Origin: Rikenellaceae bacterium
Lineage (GTDB): Bacteria > Bacteroidota > Bacteroidia > Bacteroidales > Rikenellaceae
NCBI GenBank assembly: GCA_021203585.1
Contig: JAJQAW010000094.1
Location: 1-5,345, forward strand
DNA: 5,345 nucleotides
Direction: 5' to 3'
In this document: piece by piece, positions 1-5,345 of the stretch
Numbering within the stretch: position 1 is the first letter of the stretch
Layout: the number at the start of each line of letters is the position of its first letter
The notes under the pieces: model-generated
Database searches by the model: none
Told to the model about the DNA's origin: nothing
The model's input: the letters and a program-made list of their open reading frames with translations, nothing else
Position numbers and translations under genes: made by a program

Positions 1-970
1 CTCCCACTTGCCATTGATCAGTTTAAAAAATGTTTATGAATTCAATTTTATATTTTCGTTTTCTTTTGATTCACTGATTATAGACTGGAATTTTTACAAA
101 ATCGAATGGGAGATTAACAAAGAAATACCGCGGCAGATAGGGTCTTTAGAACGGATATGAGATGATTTAACCGGTCACTCCGCCAAATCGATTACGGATC
201 AGTGAGCCTATTGACAACCGCTCTCTGCTGCCGCTTGGCTTGTAAGGGCATACCGAACGAATTTCTACGAAATAAGAGGCGCGGGACAGCTGCAAAATAA
301 ATGCAGCGGACCAGCATGGCTACGAGCGTTTCCCTGCGAAGACCGCGGCGCGGAAAATTCAATCCCACCGATTACGACAAGTTGCGCCGCTACCTGCCCT
401 GCATCGATAGGCCAATCAACGGTGAGGCGGCGGTCCGGTTAAATCCTCTCGGCGGACATCCGGGATAATTAAAATTCAGGCTTACAAGAGGAAAGAAGAG
501 AAGACAGGAAGCCGTTGCTCCCATCCATACAACTCTAATTTTCGGTGTTTCATCGAATACCTGACACCCCTGCCGGATAGCGGCGCAATTGCGGAAGGCG
601 TACAATGGATCGATTAAAAAATGCAGCAACGGCGTGCCATGGCCCCAATGCTTTTTTGCGCCAGCGGCTCGGATAGATTCCAAATCCCACCTGTACAAAC
701 CAGCCCAGCCGGCAATGAGCCGACGGCGGACAAGGCTAAAAACGGATCCGAAGATGATGCCCGACAGGGACAGGCCGCCCGCAGCGGTCGAGTACAACAA
801 GCGATCCGGAAAAATAAACGGGCTCGAGAAAAGCGTATCCATTCGGCAGGTGTTGCTCCTGTTGAATTTGTAAAATATCCTGCCCGTAAATGAACGGGAA
901 AAAACCAAGAGAATAGGGCTAATCCAGCTTACCGGCTTTAGTGGTTCTACTCACAGACTCCGGCTCTATA
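1..970. other. Region without a confident gene
   Basis: This stretch lies downstream of the phosphatase gene. The first 130 or so bases are AT-rich with many stops in every frame, and look intergenic. The rest has the same moderate base composition as the neighbouring genes, but no frame gives a recognisable protein. The only sizeable minus-strand frame (390-842) is listed separately. Plus-strand frames between 589 and 893 lie opposite it and carry no recognisable motif. A 6-bp inverted repeat, GCTGCA (289-294) and TGCAGC (302-307), is not followed by a T run on either strand, so it is not a convincing terminator. No tRNA, rRNA, CRISPR array or insertion-sequence end was recognised. Decayed coding sequence is possible but not shown. 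Confidence 0.5.
390..842 (-). CDS. Questionable ORF, possible membrane protein or gene remnant
   Basis: This frame would encode 150 residues from an ATG at 840-842 to a TAG at 390-392. It stays open upstream past a possible TTG start at 908, but there is no ATG there and no ribosome binding site. The product is not recognised. Two moderately hydrophobic stretches are visible, one near the start (around TAAGGLSLSGIIFGSVFSLV) and one around residues 106-122 (GATASCLLFFPLVSL). In favour of coding, codon third positions in the first part lean to G/C, as in the genes of the cluster. Against it, the last 30 or so residues look like random sequence, cysteine and tryptophan are frequent, and nothing resembles a known family. 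It lies 128 bases beyond the phosphatase stop on the same strand. It could be a remnant of a membrane protein or a chance open frame. Confidence 0.2.
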   Translation of the reverse strand: MDTLFSSPFIFPDRLLYSTAAGGLSLSGIIFGSVFSLVRRRLIAGWAGLYRWDLESIRAAGAKKHWGHGTPLLHFLIDPLYAFRNCAAIRQGCQVFDETPKIRVVWMGATASCLLFFPLVSLNFNYPGCPPRGFNRTAASPLIGLSMQGR

Positions 971-1226
971 CTAATTGACCGGGTAAAGAAACAATTCACG
1001 GAGCAGGGAAATATCCACAGCCAATTCTTGAGTCAGGTAATTTTCCACCGTGCCGTAATCGGTGCGGATTTGATCCAAGCCGGCTTCCAGGTAGGAGGCA
1101 TCGAGGCAAAATAAGGGACTCAATGAGGGATGTTCCGCTAAAATAGGTGCGTATTTCGGAACTAAATATTCGTTGGATAGCAGGTAATCCTCCAGAATTA
1201 CCTGCTCGGGAACTCCCAATGCCATC

Positions 1227-1234
1227 AAAAAAAA
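1227..1234. repeat. Eight-A homopolymer at second frameshift
   Basis: A run of eight A (T8 on the coding strand) lies just after the catalytic loop of the phosphatase. With eight T the protein reads AALFFDGIGSS and then non-family sequence. With seven T it reads AALFLMALGVPEQVILEDY, the expected helix after the active site. The tract therefore looks one base too long. Homopolymers of this length are prone both to replication slippage and to sequencing error. Confidence 0.75.
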
Positions 1235-1817
1235 GGGCGGCGGCCATACCGGTCCGGTCCTTTCCTGCCGTGCAATGAAAAAAGAGCGGCAAGTGGTCCG
1301 GCTGCTGCAACAAACGGAAAAATTCACGGTATAGGGATACAATCGACGGATCGCTGCAAAAGGAGCGGTTTATATTCCGCATGTATTCCATCATCTCCTC
1401 CTGGCTCATCCGGCTGGCAGCTTCCGTGTCAAAGGATAAATTGCCGGGAGAAACCGGCAGATACCGGTGCAGAAGTACGGTCGAGGGAAACCGGTCGGCG
1501 CCTCTGGCCACCTCCCCCTCCGATCGAAAATCGACTACCGTGCGAAGGGGCAAATTTGCTAAATAAGCCGTATCGCGCGCCGTTAGTTCGTGCATTCCAT
1601 TCCCGCGGAAAAGTTTTCCCCAACGTACATACCGTCCATCCGAAGTACGGTATCCCCCCAGATCCCGGTAATTGAATGCCCCTTCCATCGGCAATCGCCG
1701 CTCGGAAAGAATGGCCGTTCCTTCCGGCGTCGTTAACTGGAAATACCGACGGGGTAAAAAATCGGTCCGGACCCGGAAAGTACCGCCGCTGTCCGCACGG
1801 GCCACCGGACGGGAAAA

Positions 1818-1829
1818 ATCGATCGATCG
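1818..1829. repeat. ATCG tetranucleotide repeat at first frameshift
   Basis: Three tandem copies of ATCG lie next to a five-A run (1814-1818). On the coding strand this reads CCGATCGATCGATTTTTCC. It sits where the phosphatase reading frame changes. One additional 4-base unit would restore a continuous ...GFSDRSIDFSRPVA..., which fits the spacing remembered for this family (G-x-S-x3-I-D-F-S). A single extra T in the T5 run would also restore frame. The short direct repeat GGAAAAA flanks the tract (1812-1818 and 1829-1835), which could also promote slippage. Confidence 0.7.
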
Positions 1830-2064
1830 GAAAAACCGGCGTATAAAGCCCATTCTCGGTCGGTGTCGATTTGAATCTCGGTAAAACCGGCATCGGAATC
1901 CTTCAGCAGCTGAGCCCATGTGGAAACATCTGCTCCGCCATAATTGGCCGGAGCCGATTTCGGGCCGCGGGCACACCCGGTATACAAGCACACAGCTATC
2001 GCCAGCGTTGCTACGAAAACGCTTTTCATTCTTCTAAATTTATCGGTTAATTATCAGATTTTTT

Positions 2065-2083
2065 GAGGAATGGAAGGTTCCTC
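2065..2083. other. Small inverted repeat between FecR and phosphatase genes
   Basis: GAGGAA (2065-2070) and TTCCTC (2078-2083) are perfect complements with a 7-base loop, inside the 63-base gap between the FecR stop and the phosphatase start. In the transcript the hairpin is followed by a run of A, not U, so it is not a Rho-independent terminator. It could affect mRNA processing or relative expression in the cluster, but a 6-bp stem may be chance. Confidence 0.3.
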
Positions 2084-2092
2084 CTTATACGA

Positions 2093-3301
2093 TTAGGTTT
2101 CGTCCTTGATCGTGATGAAGTTATCGGCACGATGAAATCCGATGCGGTTTGTCTCGGCAAGAATATCCAATACGGGATCGATTCGGTCGTATTTTTTGAT
2201 CCGCGCGGTAATTCGGATATCGGACAGGCTCTGCCGCTCGAACATAAACCCGACCCCGTACCAGCGAGCAAGTTCGGTCATAATCACTCCCAATTCAGTC
2301 GATTGGTACATAAAGTAACCATCTTTCCAGGCGGTATAATACAGGGTTTCCACCTCGGTAATGCGCGACAAACCATCCCTGATGACAATCTGCTGCCCGG
2401 GTTTCAAATCCCACGAACCGTTGTCGGCTGCCACGCTCACTTTGCCGCTCACCAGCGTGGTGATGCTGGCCGCTCCGCTGTCGTCCAGGCAGAATTCGGT
2501 GCCGTAAACGGTGACCGTCGATCCGGGTGCGGTGACTACGAATGGTTTTCTGCCGGGAGCCACTTCGAAATAGGCTTTTCCTTTGAGTCGTACCCGCCGG
2601 TCCGGACCTGTGAACCGGACCGGATAAGTGAGCTCGGAATAAGCGTCCAGGTGCACGGTGGTACGATCCGAAAGCTGCATTTTGAAGTGAGTACCCGACT
2701 GGACCCTAACGGTATTCATAATCGGAGCCACAGCTTCAGCTCCCTGCTCCGCATCCTCGGTTTCCCCGGAATCGGAATACAGTAGAAAAATGCCGTCCGA
2801 ATCGCCGGCCACCGAAGCTTTTCCCGCTTGAACCGGAAGATTCTCCAAGTCCAGTTCTACCCGGCTACCGTCCTCCTGTATCAATAAGACCTGGGCCTGA
2901 CCGGATGCCATGGTTTCCGGAGCCGTTGCTTGCGAACCGGTTTCTGCCGGGGAAGAGTTGAGCCGCCAAATCAATAGGAGTGCAGCCGGAACCAACAGGG
3001 CGGTATATCCCAGCGCCCGAAATATACGGCGGCGGCGGTGATCCGAAGCGTTTCTGGTGCGGCCGGCACGAATAAGAGTCTCTTCGAAGTTTTTACCTTC
3101 AAACGGTTCGCTTCCCGCTATTCGGCCCGGTGCGAGCTCTTCCCGGAGGGTGTGTCGGCTCAAGATTTCATGGAAGAGGGCCCGGTGTGCGGGGTCACTG
3201 TCCACCCAGTCGGACAGGGCTTTGTTTTCCTTGTCGGTAAGCTCCCGGGTGAGGTATGCGGCGATCAAATCGGCCATCCGCAAGTCTTCGGACAAGCTCA
3301 T
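2093..3301 (-). CDS. FecR-family transmembrane anti-sigma factor
   Basis: This 402-residue protein should span the inner membrane and regulate the sigma factor encoded just upstream. Residues 1-55 form the cytoplasmic sigma-binding region typical of the family (LIAAYLTRELTDKENKALSD, then DWVDSDPAHRALF). A basic stretch (HRRRRIF, 88-94) precedes one membrane segment at about 97-113, so the rest lies in the periplasm. The FecR domain covers roughly 196-290 (VRVQSGTHFKMQLSDRTTVHLDAYSELTYP, with LKGKAYFEVA and KPFVVTAPGSTVTVYGTEF). The C-terminal DUF4974-like domain runs about 325-400 (AWKDGYFMYQSTELGVIMTELARWYGV). Length and domain order are normal for Bacteroidota. The start at 3299-3301 lies 25 bases after the sigma stop with no clear Shine-Dalgarno; Met9 (MADLIAAYL) is a plausible alternative start closer to the family norm. 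An acidic segment (179-190) between membrane and FecR domain is unremarkable. In the usual system a TonB-dependent receptor signals to this protein; none is encoded in the window. Confidence 0.93.
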   Translation of the reverse strand: MSLSEDLRMADLIAAYLTRELTDKENKALSDWVDSDPAHRALFHEILSRHTLREELAPGRIAGSEPFEGKNFEETLIRAGRTRNASDHRRRRIFRALGYTALLVPAALLLIWRLNSSPAETGSQATAPETMASGQAQVLLIQEDGSRVELDLENLPVQAGKASVAGDSDGIFLLYSDSGETEDAEQGAEAVAPIMNTVRVQSGTHFKMQLSDRTTVHLDAYSELTYPVRFTGPDRRVRLKGKAYFEVAPGRKPFVVTAPGSTVTVYGTEFCLDDSGAASITTLVSGKVSVAADNGSWDLKPGQQIVIRDGLSRITEVETLYYTAWKDGYFMYQSTELGVIMTELARWYGVGFMFERQSLSDIRITARIKKYDRIDPVLDILAETNRIGFHRADNFITIKDET

Positions 3302-3326
3302 AAACAGACTGTTTTTGCAGGTTTGG

Positions 3327-3869
3327 TCATAGCTTCTTCAGGTTCAGGTGCTGATGAAAAATTTTTAGCAGTTTAATAGCCCGCGCACGTTGGTTCCGAA
3401 TCGTATGGACCGAAACATTCATCCTTTCACCGATTTCCTGGTAAGAATTGCCCTCGAGGGACATCTTCAATACCGTCCTGCATTTATCGGGAAGTAGGTC
3501 CAGCGAAGCGTTCAACTGCCTGGCTACCTCCGCTTCGATTACCGTATACGACTCTTGCGCCCGGTTCCACTCCTCCACCAATTGATCCCTGTTCCGATCG
3601 ATCATACACTTTCTGCGGATCAGATTAATGGCTTTGTTGCGGACCGTCACATAGAGAAAAGAACGGATCCCGGACGGCGAATGAAAATCAGCGCACAATA
3701 CCCACAAGGAGGCGAAAGTATCCTGTACAATATCGGCCGCTTCTTCCCCGCTGACCGAGTGGCTTACCGCATATCGGCACAAAGCTTCGAAATATCCGTC
3801 GTAAATCGTGCGGAAAGCCTCCTGGTCTCCGTTACGGAATGAATGTATGAATCGCTCGGTCTCCATCAT
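3327..3869 (-). CDS. ECF (sigma-70 family) RNA polymerase sigma factor
   Basis: A 180-residue extracytoplasmic-function sigma factor with only regions 2 and 4. Region 2 covers about residues 8-88, with the core-binding segment EEAADIVQDTFASLW (42-56) and the -10 recognition segment IRSFLYVTVRNKAINLIRR (68-86). A variable linker (87-115) leads to region 4 at about 117-170, with LDLLPDKCRTVLKMSLEG and the helix-turn-helix SYQEIGERMNVSVHTIRNQRARA. Length and layout match the Bacteroidota group that partners FecR proteins. The protein should direct RNA polymerase to target promoters when released by the FecR protein encoded 25 bases downstream. Two adjacent ATG codons (3867-3869 and 3864-3866) are possible starts. 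GGGGAG (3884-3879) lies 9 bases before the first, which favours it. The leader contains striking inverted repeats, described separately. Confidence 0.95.
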   Translation of the reverse strand: MMETERFIHSFRNGDQEAFRTIYDGYFEALCRYAVSHSVSGEEAADIVQDTFASLWVLCADFHSPSGIRSFLYVTVRNKAINLIRRKCMIDRNRDQLVEEWNRAQESYTVIEAEVARQLNASLDLLPDKCRTVLKMSLEGNSYQEIGERMNVSVHTIRNQRARAIKLLKIFHQHLNLKKL

Positions 3870-3926
3870 GGTCAGGAACTCCCCTTTTGCCTGACAGGTG
3901 TTGTTCGCCCGTTAACACCTGATGGA
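3862..3926 (-). promoter_or_regulatory. Candidate structured leader over the sigma-factor start
   Basis: Three perfect complementary pairs are packed into about 65 bases. AACACCTG (3914-3921) pairs with CAGGTGTT (3895-3902). CCTGAC (3890-3895) pairs with GTCAGG (3871-3876). TGATGGA (3920-3926) pairs with TCCATCA (3862-3868). Read as minus-strand RNA, the outermost 7-bp pair would enclose the other two hairpins as a three-way junction. The start codons ATGATG would sit in the outer stem and the Shine-Dalgarno-like GGGGAG in the loop of the start-proximal hairpin. The outer stem shares two bases with the full 8-bp hairpin, so the two can compete. This suggests control of translation, but alternatives are a DNA operator or chance. 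It is not a riboswitch class I recognise. Confidence 0.4.
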
Positions 3927-4268
3927 ACAAAACTAAAGAAAAAAAATCCGTTTTTGATCCGAAAAAAACAATAATTTTCTTCCGCATAAACTTTTTTCGT
4001 TTCCTTTAGTACGATCTTTCGGGCCGATTGTTATATAATTATGCACCCATGAAATCATTGGTTTAAAAGCTTTTTTTTGGATGGTATACAGGGGTTGAAA
4101 AGTAGGAGAAGGTGTTCGGCCGGATAATCCTACGCTGCCGACTTGGACAGTGTAAGAATGCCGCAAGGATCTCTGAGTTGTATATAAACTACCCGGCGGA
4201 ACCCACATCCCTGTTTAATGGGTTGGAATGAAGGTTCCGTATTCCAGGGGAGAAGAGCCCGTGAATGG
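3870..4268. other. 399-base intergenic region upstream of the sigma factor
   Basis: This gap separates the secreted-protein gene from the sigma-FecR cluster. The part nearest the sigma gene (about 3928-4080) is AT-rich with runs of A and T, as expected for a promoter region, and holds the candidate -7 element and the leader. The part nearest the upstream gene has one 6-bp inverted repeat, TGGAAT (4224-4229) with ATTCCA (4241-4246), 23 bases past the stop. It is not followed by a U run in the transcript, so it is not a convincing terminator. No small RNA gene or tRNA was recognised. Confidence 0.5.
3928..3935 (-). promoter_or_regulatory. Candidate Bacteroidota -7 promoter element
   Basis: The minus strand reads TAGTTTTG, which fits the Bacteroidota -7 consensus TAnnTTTG. 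It is about 58 bases before the sigma-factor ATG, in an AT-rich stretch. Transcription would be expected to begin near 3921-3924. No good -33 TTTG is visible at the usual 19-21 base distance; T-rich sequence is present there instead. If this is the only start site, the 5' arm of the outer leader stem (3920-3926) would be partly missing from the transcript. Confidence 0.4.
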
Positions 4269-5081
4269 TTAATAAAAGGTGCTGAACATTCCTTCCGGCG
4301 AGTCCGATTCCACTCCGATTTTCCAGAGATGCTCCGGGCTATAGGGTCTATCTTCGTCGGCAAGCCGGGACACCAGGAAACTGTCGGATTCATCTTCGAG
4401 GTTGTAACAGAACTCTATGGTATCGGTATAGAAATTCAGTTTCCGTCCTTCTTCCGTCATTTCATAATTAAGATTGGCCATCAGGAGTTTTTCAAATTCC
4501 CGAAATTGGGATATGGGAATTTTCGTATAGTGATTGTAGCGTCCGAACTCAATCTGCTGGCTCCAGTTGAAACAGATTCCTGCGATCCGGGAAGTGGACC
4601 CGTCGATAAATACACGGATATACAGATATTGAGAATCTTCGCCGAGCATCTGCCGTTGCTGCGGAGAAAAGACTTGTTTGTAAGCATCCAATACGATTTG
4701 CTTCTTGTTCTGCGGATGGATGATAAAAATGCGGCTTGGCGCTCTATTGACTGCTTCGGATTTAACGATCAGGCCGGTTTGTCCCTCCCTGAAAGCAGGC
4801 AGGGCATCACGGTAGTCAGCCGAGAGCCACGGATCGAGTTTCGTATTGTAGACTCGGTACCGTCGTTCCTCCCGGTTTTGGTACCGCATATCGGCATCGG
4901 CCAGTAAGACGAGCTCATCGACCGACGGTCCTCTGTGCGCATTTTCCATTATCGCCCGGTTGCGGGCTATGGTCTCTTTTCGCTCCTGCACAAGGGAATC
5001 GATATCGATGTGCTGGGCCCATGCCGGCAGCGAACTCATAAGTATCGCTCCGTAAAAAGTGGCGTAGAGTAGAGGTTTCAT
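4269..5081 (-). CDS. Secreted protein of unknown function
   Basis: A 270-residue protein, not recognised. It begins with a clear Sec signal peptide (MKPLLYATFYGAILMSSLPAWA, cleavage expected before Gln23), so the mature 248-residue protein should be periplasmic or exported. A charged helical stretch follows (VQERKETIARNRAIMENAHR, 31-50), then mixed segments with strand-like character: SRIFIIHP (116-123), YLYIRVFIDGSTSRIAGICFNW (152-173) and HYTKIPISQFREFEKLLMANLNYEM (184-208). The pattern of a strand pair followed by a helix is common in small periplasmic domains, but no catalytic motif can be named. There is no lipobox and no second membrane segment. The start (5079-5081) is supported by the signal peptide and lies 23 bases after the preceding stop, so the two may be co-transcribed. 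The gap to the sigma gene is 399 bases, so it is probably not part of that cluster's transcript. Confidence 0.85.
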   Translation of the reverse strand: MKPLLYATFYGAILMSSLPAWAQHIDIDSLVQERKETIARNRAIMENAHRGPSVDELVLLADADMRYQNREERRYRVYNTKLDPWLSADYRDALPAFREGQTGLIVKSEAVNRAPSRIFIIHPQNKKQIVLDAYKQVFSPQQRQMLGEDSQYLYIRVFIDGSTSRIAGICFNWSQQIEFGRYNHYTKIPISQFREFEKLLMANLNYEMTEEGRKLNFYTDTIEFCYNLEDESDSFLVSRLADEDRPYSPEHLWKIGVESDSPEGMFSTFY

Positions 5082-5104
5082 TATTCTGAAATTTTAGTAT
5101 TGAT

Positions 5105-5345
5105 TCAGTTACACAAGATGTAATACTTGAAAGTATCCGCTAGCGACTTGTGAAAATTTGTATTTGGGAAATAGGCACCCAGGATAGATACAGCATTACT
5201 TATTGCCTCATTAGAATCGATATTTCCCCGGGACCGTGACAATTCATCCACGAGCAACAACAATTGATCAACATAATTTTTATCTAACCAGTAATATTCA
5301 CTTCTAATTTCATCTTCCGTAGCATCCGCACTCAGTATATAGGAT
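5105..5345 (-). CDS. C-terminal part of an unrecognised protein, cut by window edge
   Basis: The minus strand is open from the window edge to TGA at 5105-5107 and gives 79 residues beginning SYILSADATEDEIRSEYYWL and ending HKSLADTFKYYILCN. There is no start codon context inside the window, so the gene must begin beyond position 5345. The sequence is acidic, probably helical (DQLLLLVDELSRS, NEAISNAVSILGAYF), and has no signal, membrane segment or recognisable motif. Its codons are visibly richer in A/T (many TTA, AAT, AAA, ATT, TAT) than those of the genes further left, which may indicate a different origin. The stop lies 23 bases before the secreted-protein start on the same strand, so the pair may form an operon. 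The other two minus-strand frames are interrupted by stops here. Confidence 0.7.
   Translation of the reverse strand, partial: SYILSADATEDEIRSEYYWLDKNYVDQLLLLVDELSRSRGNIDSNEAISNAVSILGAYFPNTNFHKSLADTFKYYILCN

Larger units (their letters stand above)
971..2029 (-). pseudogene. Lipoprotein tyrosine phosphatase, two compensating frameshifts
   Basis: The gene starts at the ATG at 2027-2029, 63 bases after the FecR stop, and ends at TAG 971-973. The N-terminus is a lipoprotein signal (MKSVFVATLAIAVCLYTGC, lipid cysteine at residue 19, with a somewhat atypical lipobox). A beta-rich N-terminal region follows (WALYAGFSDRSI), then the reading frame changes near 1818 and continues with DFSRPVARAD. The family landmark EGAFNYRDLGGYRTSDGR comes next, then the catalytic HCTAGKDRTG at 1277-1248 (Cys codon 1272-1274, Arg codon 1254-1256). 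Near 1227-1234 the frame shifts back and gives LMALGVPEQVILEDYLLSN and a normal C-terminus (YGTVENYLTQEL). The last frame is the same as the first. The joined protein would be about 350 residues, a normal length for these phosphatases. By family it would remove phosphate from phosphotyrosine or a similar substrate in the periplasm or at the cell surface; the substrate is unknown. As read, the first frame stops at 1733 before the active site, so no active enzyme is made. Sequence error is an alternative. Confidence 0.85.

Noticed and set aside
1..39. Possible gene ends at the left edge: minus ATG at 12-14 (MASG...) or plus frame ending TGA 37-39
   Set aside because: Only 4 or 12 codons are visible, no ribosome binding site is present, and the two readings conflict.
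301..468. 55-codon plus-strand frame (MQRTSMATSV...)
   Set aside because: No ribosome binding site, no recognisable product, and the ATG is within or next to a small hairpin. Too short to claim on composition alone.
589..893. Two overlapping plus-strand frames of 90-94 residues
   Set aside because: They overlap each other and the weak minus-strand frame, with low-complexity basic products and no motif.
1227..1829. Programmed ribosomal frameshifting in the phosphatase
   Set aside because: Two events in opposite directions (-1 near 1818, +1 near 1230) would be needed, and the first site does not form a standard X XXY YYZ heptamer.
2063..2785. 240-residue plus-strand open frame
   Set aside because: It lies wholly opposite the FecR gene, whose domains are clear, and its product shows no recognisable motif or signal.
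3943..3955. AAAAA-TCCG-TTTTT stem next to a T run on the minus strand, terminator-like
   Set aside because: The stem is only A-T pairs with a 4-base loop, too weak for a terminator, and it is about 310 bases past the nearest upstream stop.
3933..4393. Minus-strand frames of 87 and 91 residues in the gap before the sigma gene
   Set aside because: One overlaps the end of the secreted-protein gene and both have random-looking products running through AT-rich promoter sequence.
4218..4907. 229-residue plus-strand open frame
   Set aside because: It is antisense to the secreted-protein gene, which has a convincing signal peptide; the plus frame has no start signal or family features.
5003..5016. 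ATCGATATCGAT palindrome
   Set aside because: It lies inside the secreted-protein coding region, where it encodes part of HIDIDSL, so codon choice explains it.

Overview
The window comes from a member of the Bacteroidota, most likely Bacteroidales. The evidence is an ECF sigma factor followed by a FecR-type anti-sigma factor that carries the C-terminal DUF4974-like domain typical of this phylum, mostly weak or absent Shine-Dalgarno sequences, and a TAnnTTTG-type promoter element. Base composition is moderate and coding third positions lean to G/C. The genus cannot be fixed from this sequence.

Every gene supported with confidence lies on the minus strand, so transcription runs from high to low coordinates. 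From the right edge: the 3' end of an unrecognised, visibly AT-rich gene (5105-5345, 79 residues visible), then 23 bases later a 270-residue secreted protein of unknown function (4269-5081). A 399-base gap follows (3870-4268), holding a candidate promoter and a structured leader. Next is a compact cluster: ECF sigma factor (3327-3869), FecR-like transmembrane anti-sigma factor (2093-3301), and a lipoprotein tyrosine phosphatase with the HCTAGKDR active site (971-2029). Positions 1-970 contain no confident gene; one weak minus-strand reading frame (390-842) may be a decayed or unknown membrane protein.

The sigma factor and FecR protein should form a cell-surface signalling pair in which FecR spans the inner membrane and controls the sigma factor. 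Such pairs are normally followed by a SusC/SusD-type TonB-dependent transporter. Here the next gene is a phosphatase lipoprotein, and no transporter is visible.

The phosphatase gene is broken by two frameshifts that cancel each other. One lies at a short ATCG tetranucleotide repeat and one at an eight-base homopolymer. Both flanks stay gene-like and the reading frame at the end matches that at the start. This could be recent inactivation, variation at simple repeats, or sequence error.

The best candidate for something undescribed is the sigma-factor leader. Three perfect inverted repeats there could fold into a three-way junction that buries the start codon, although no energy calculation was possible here.
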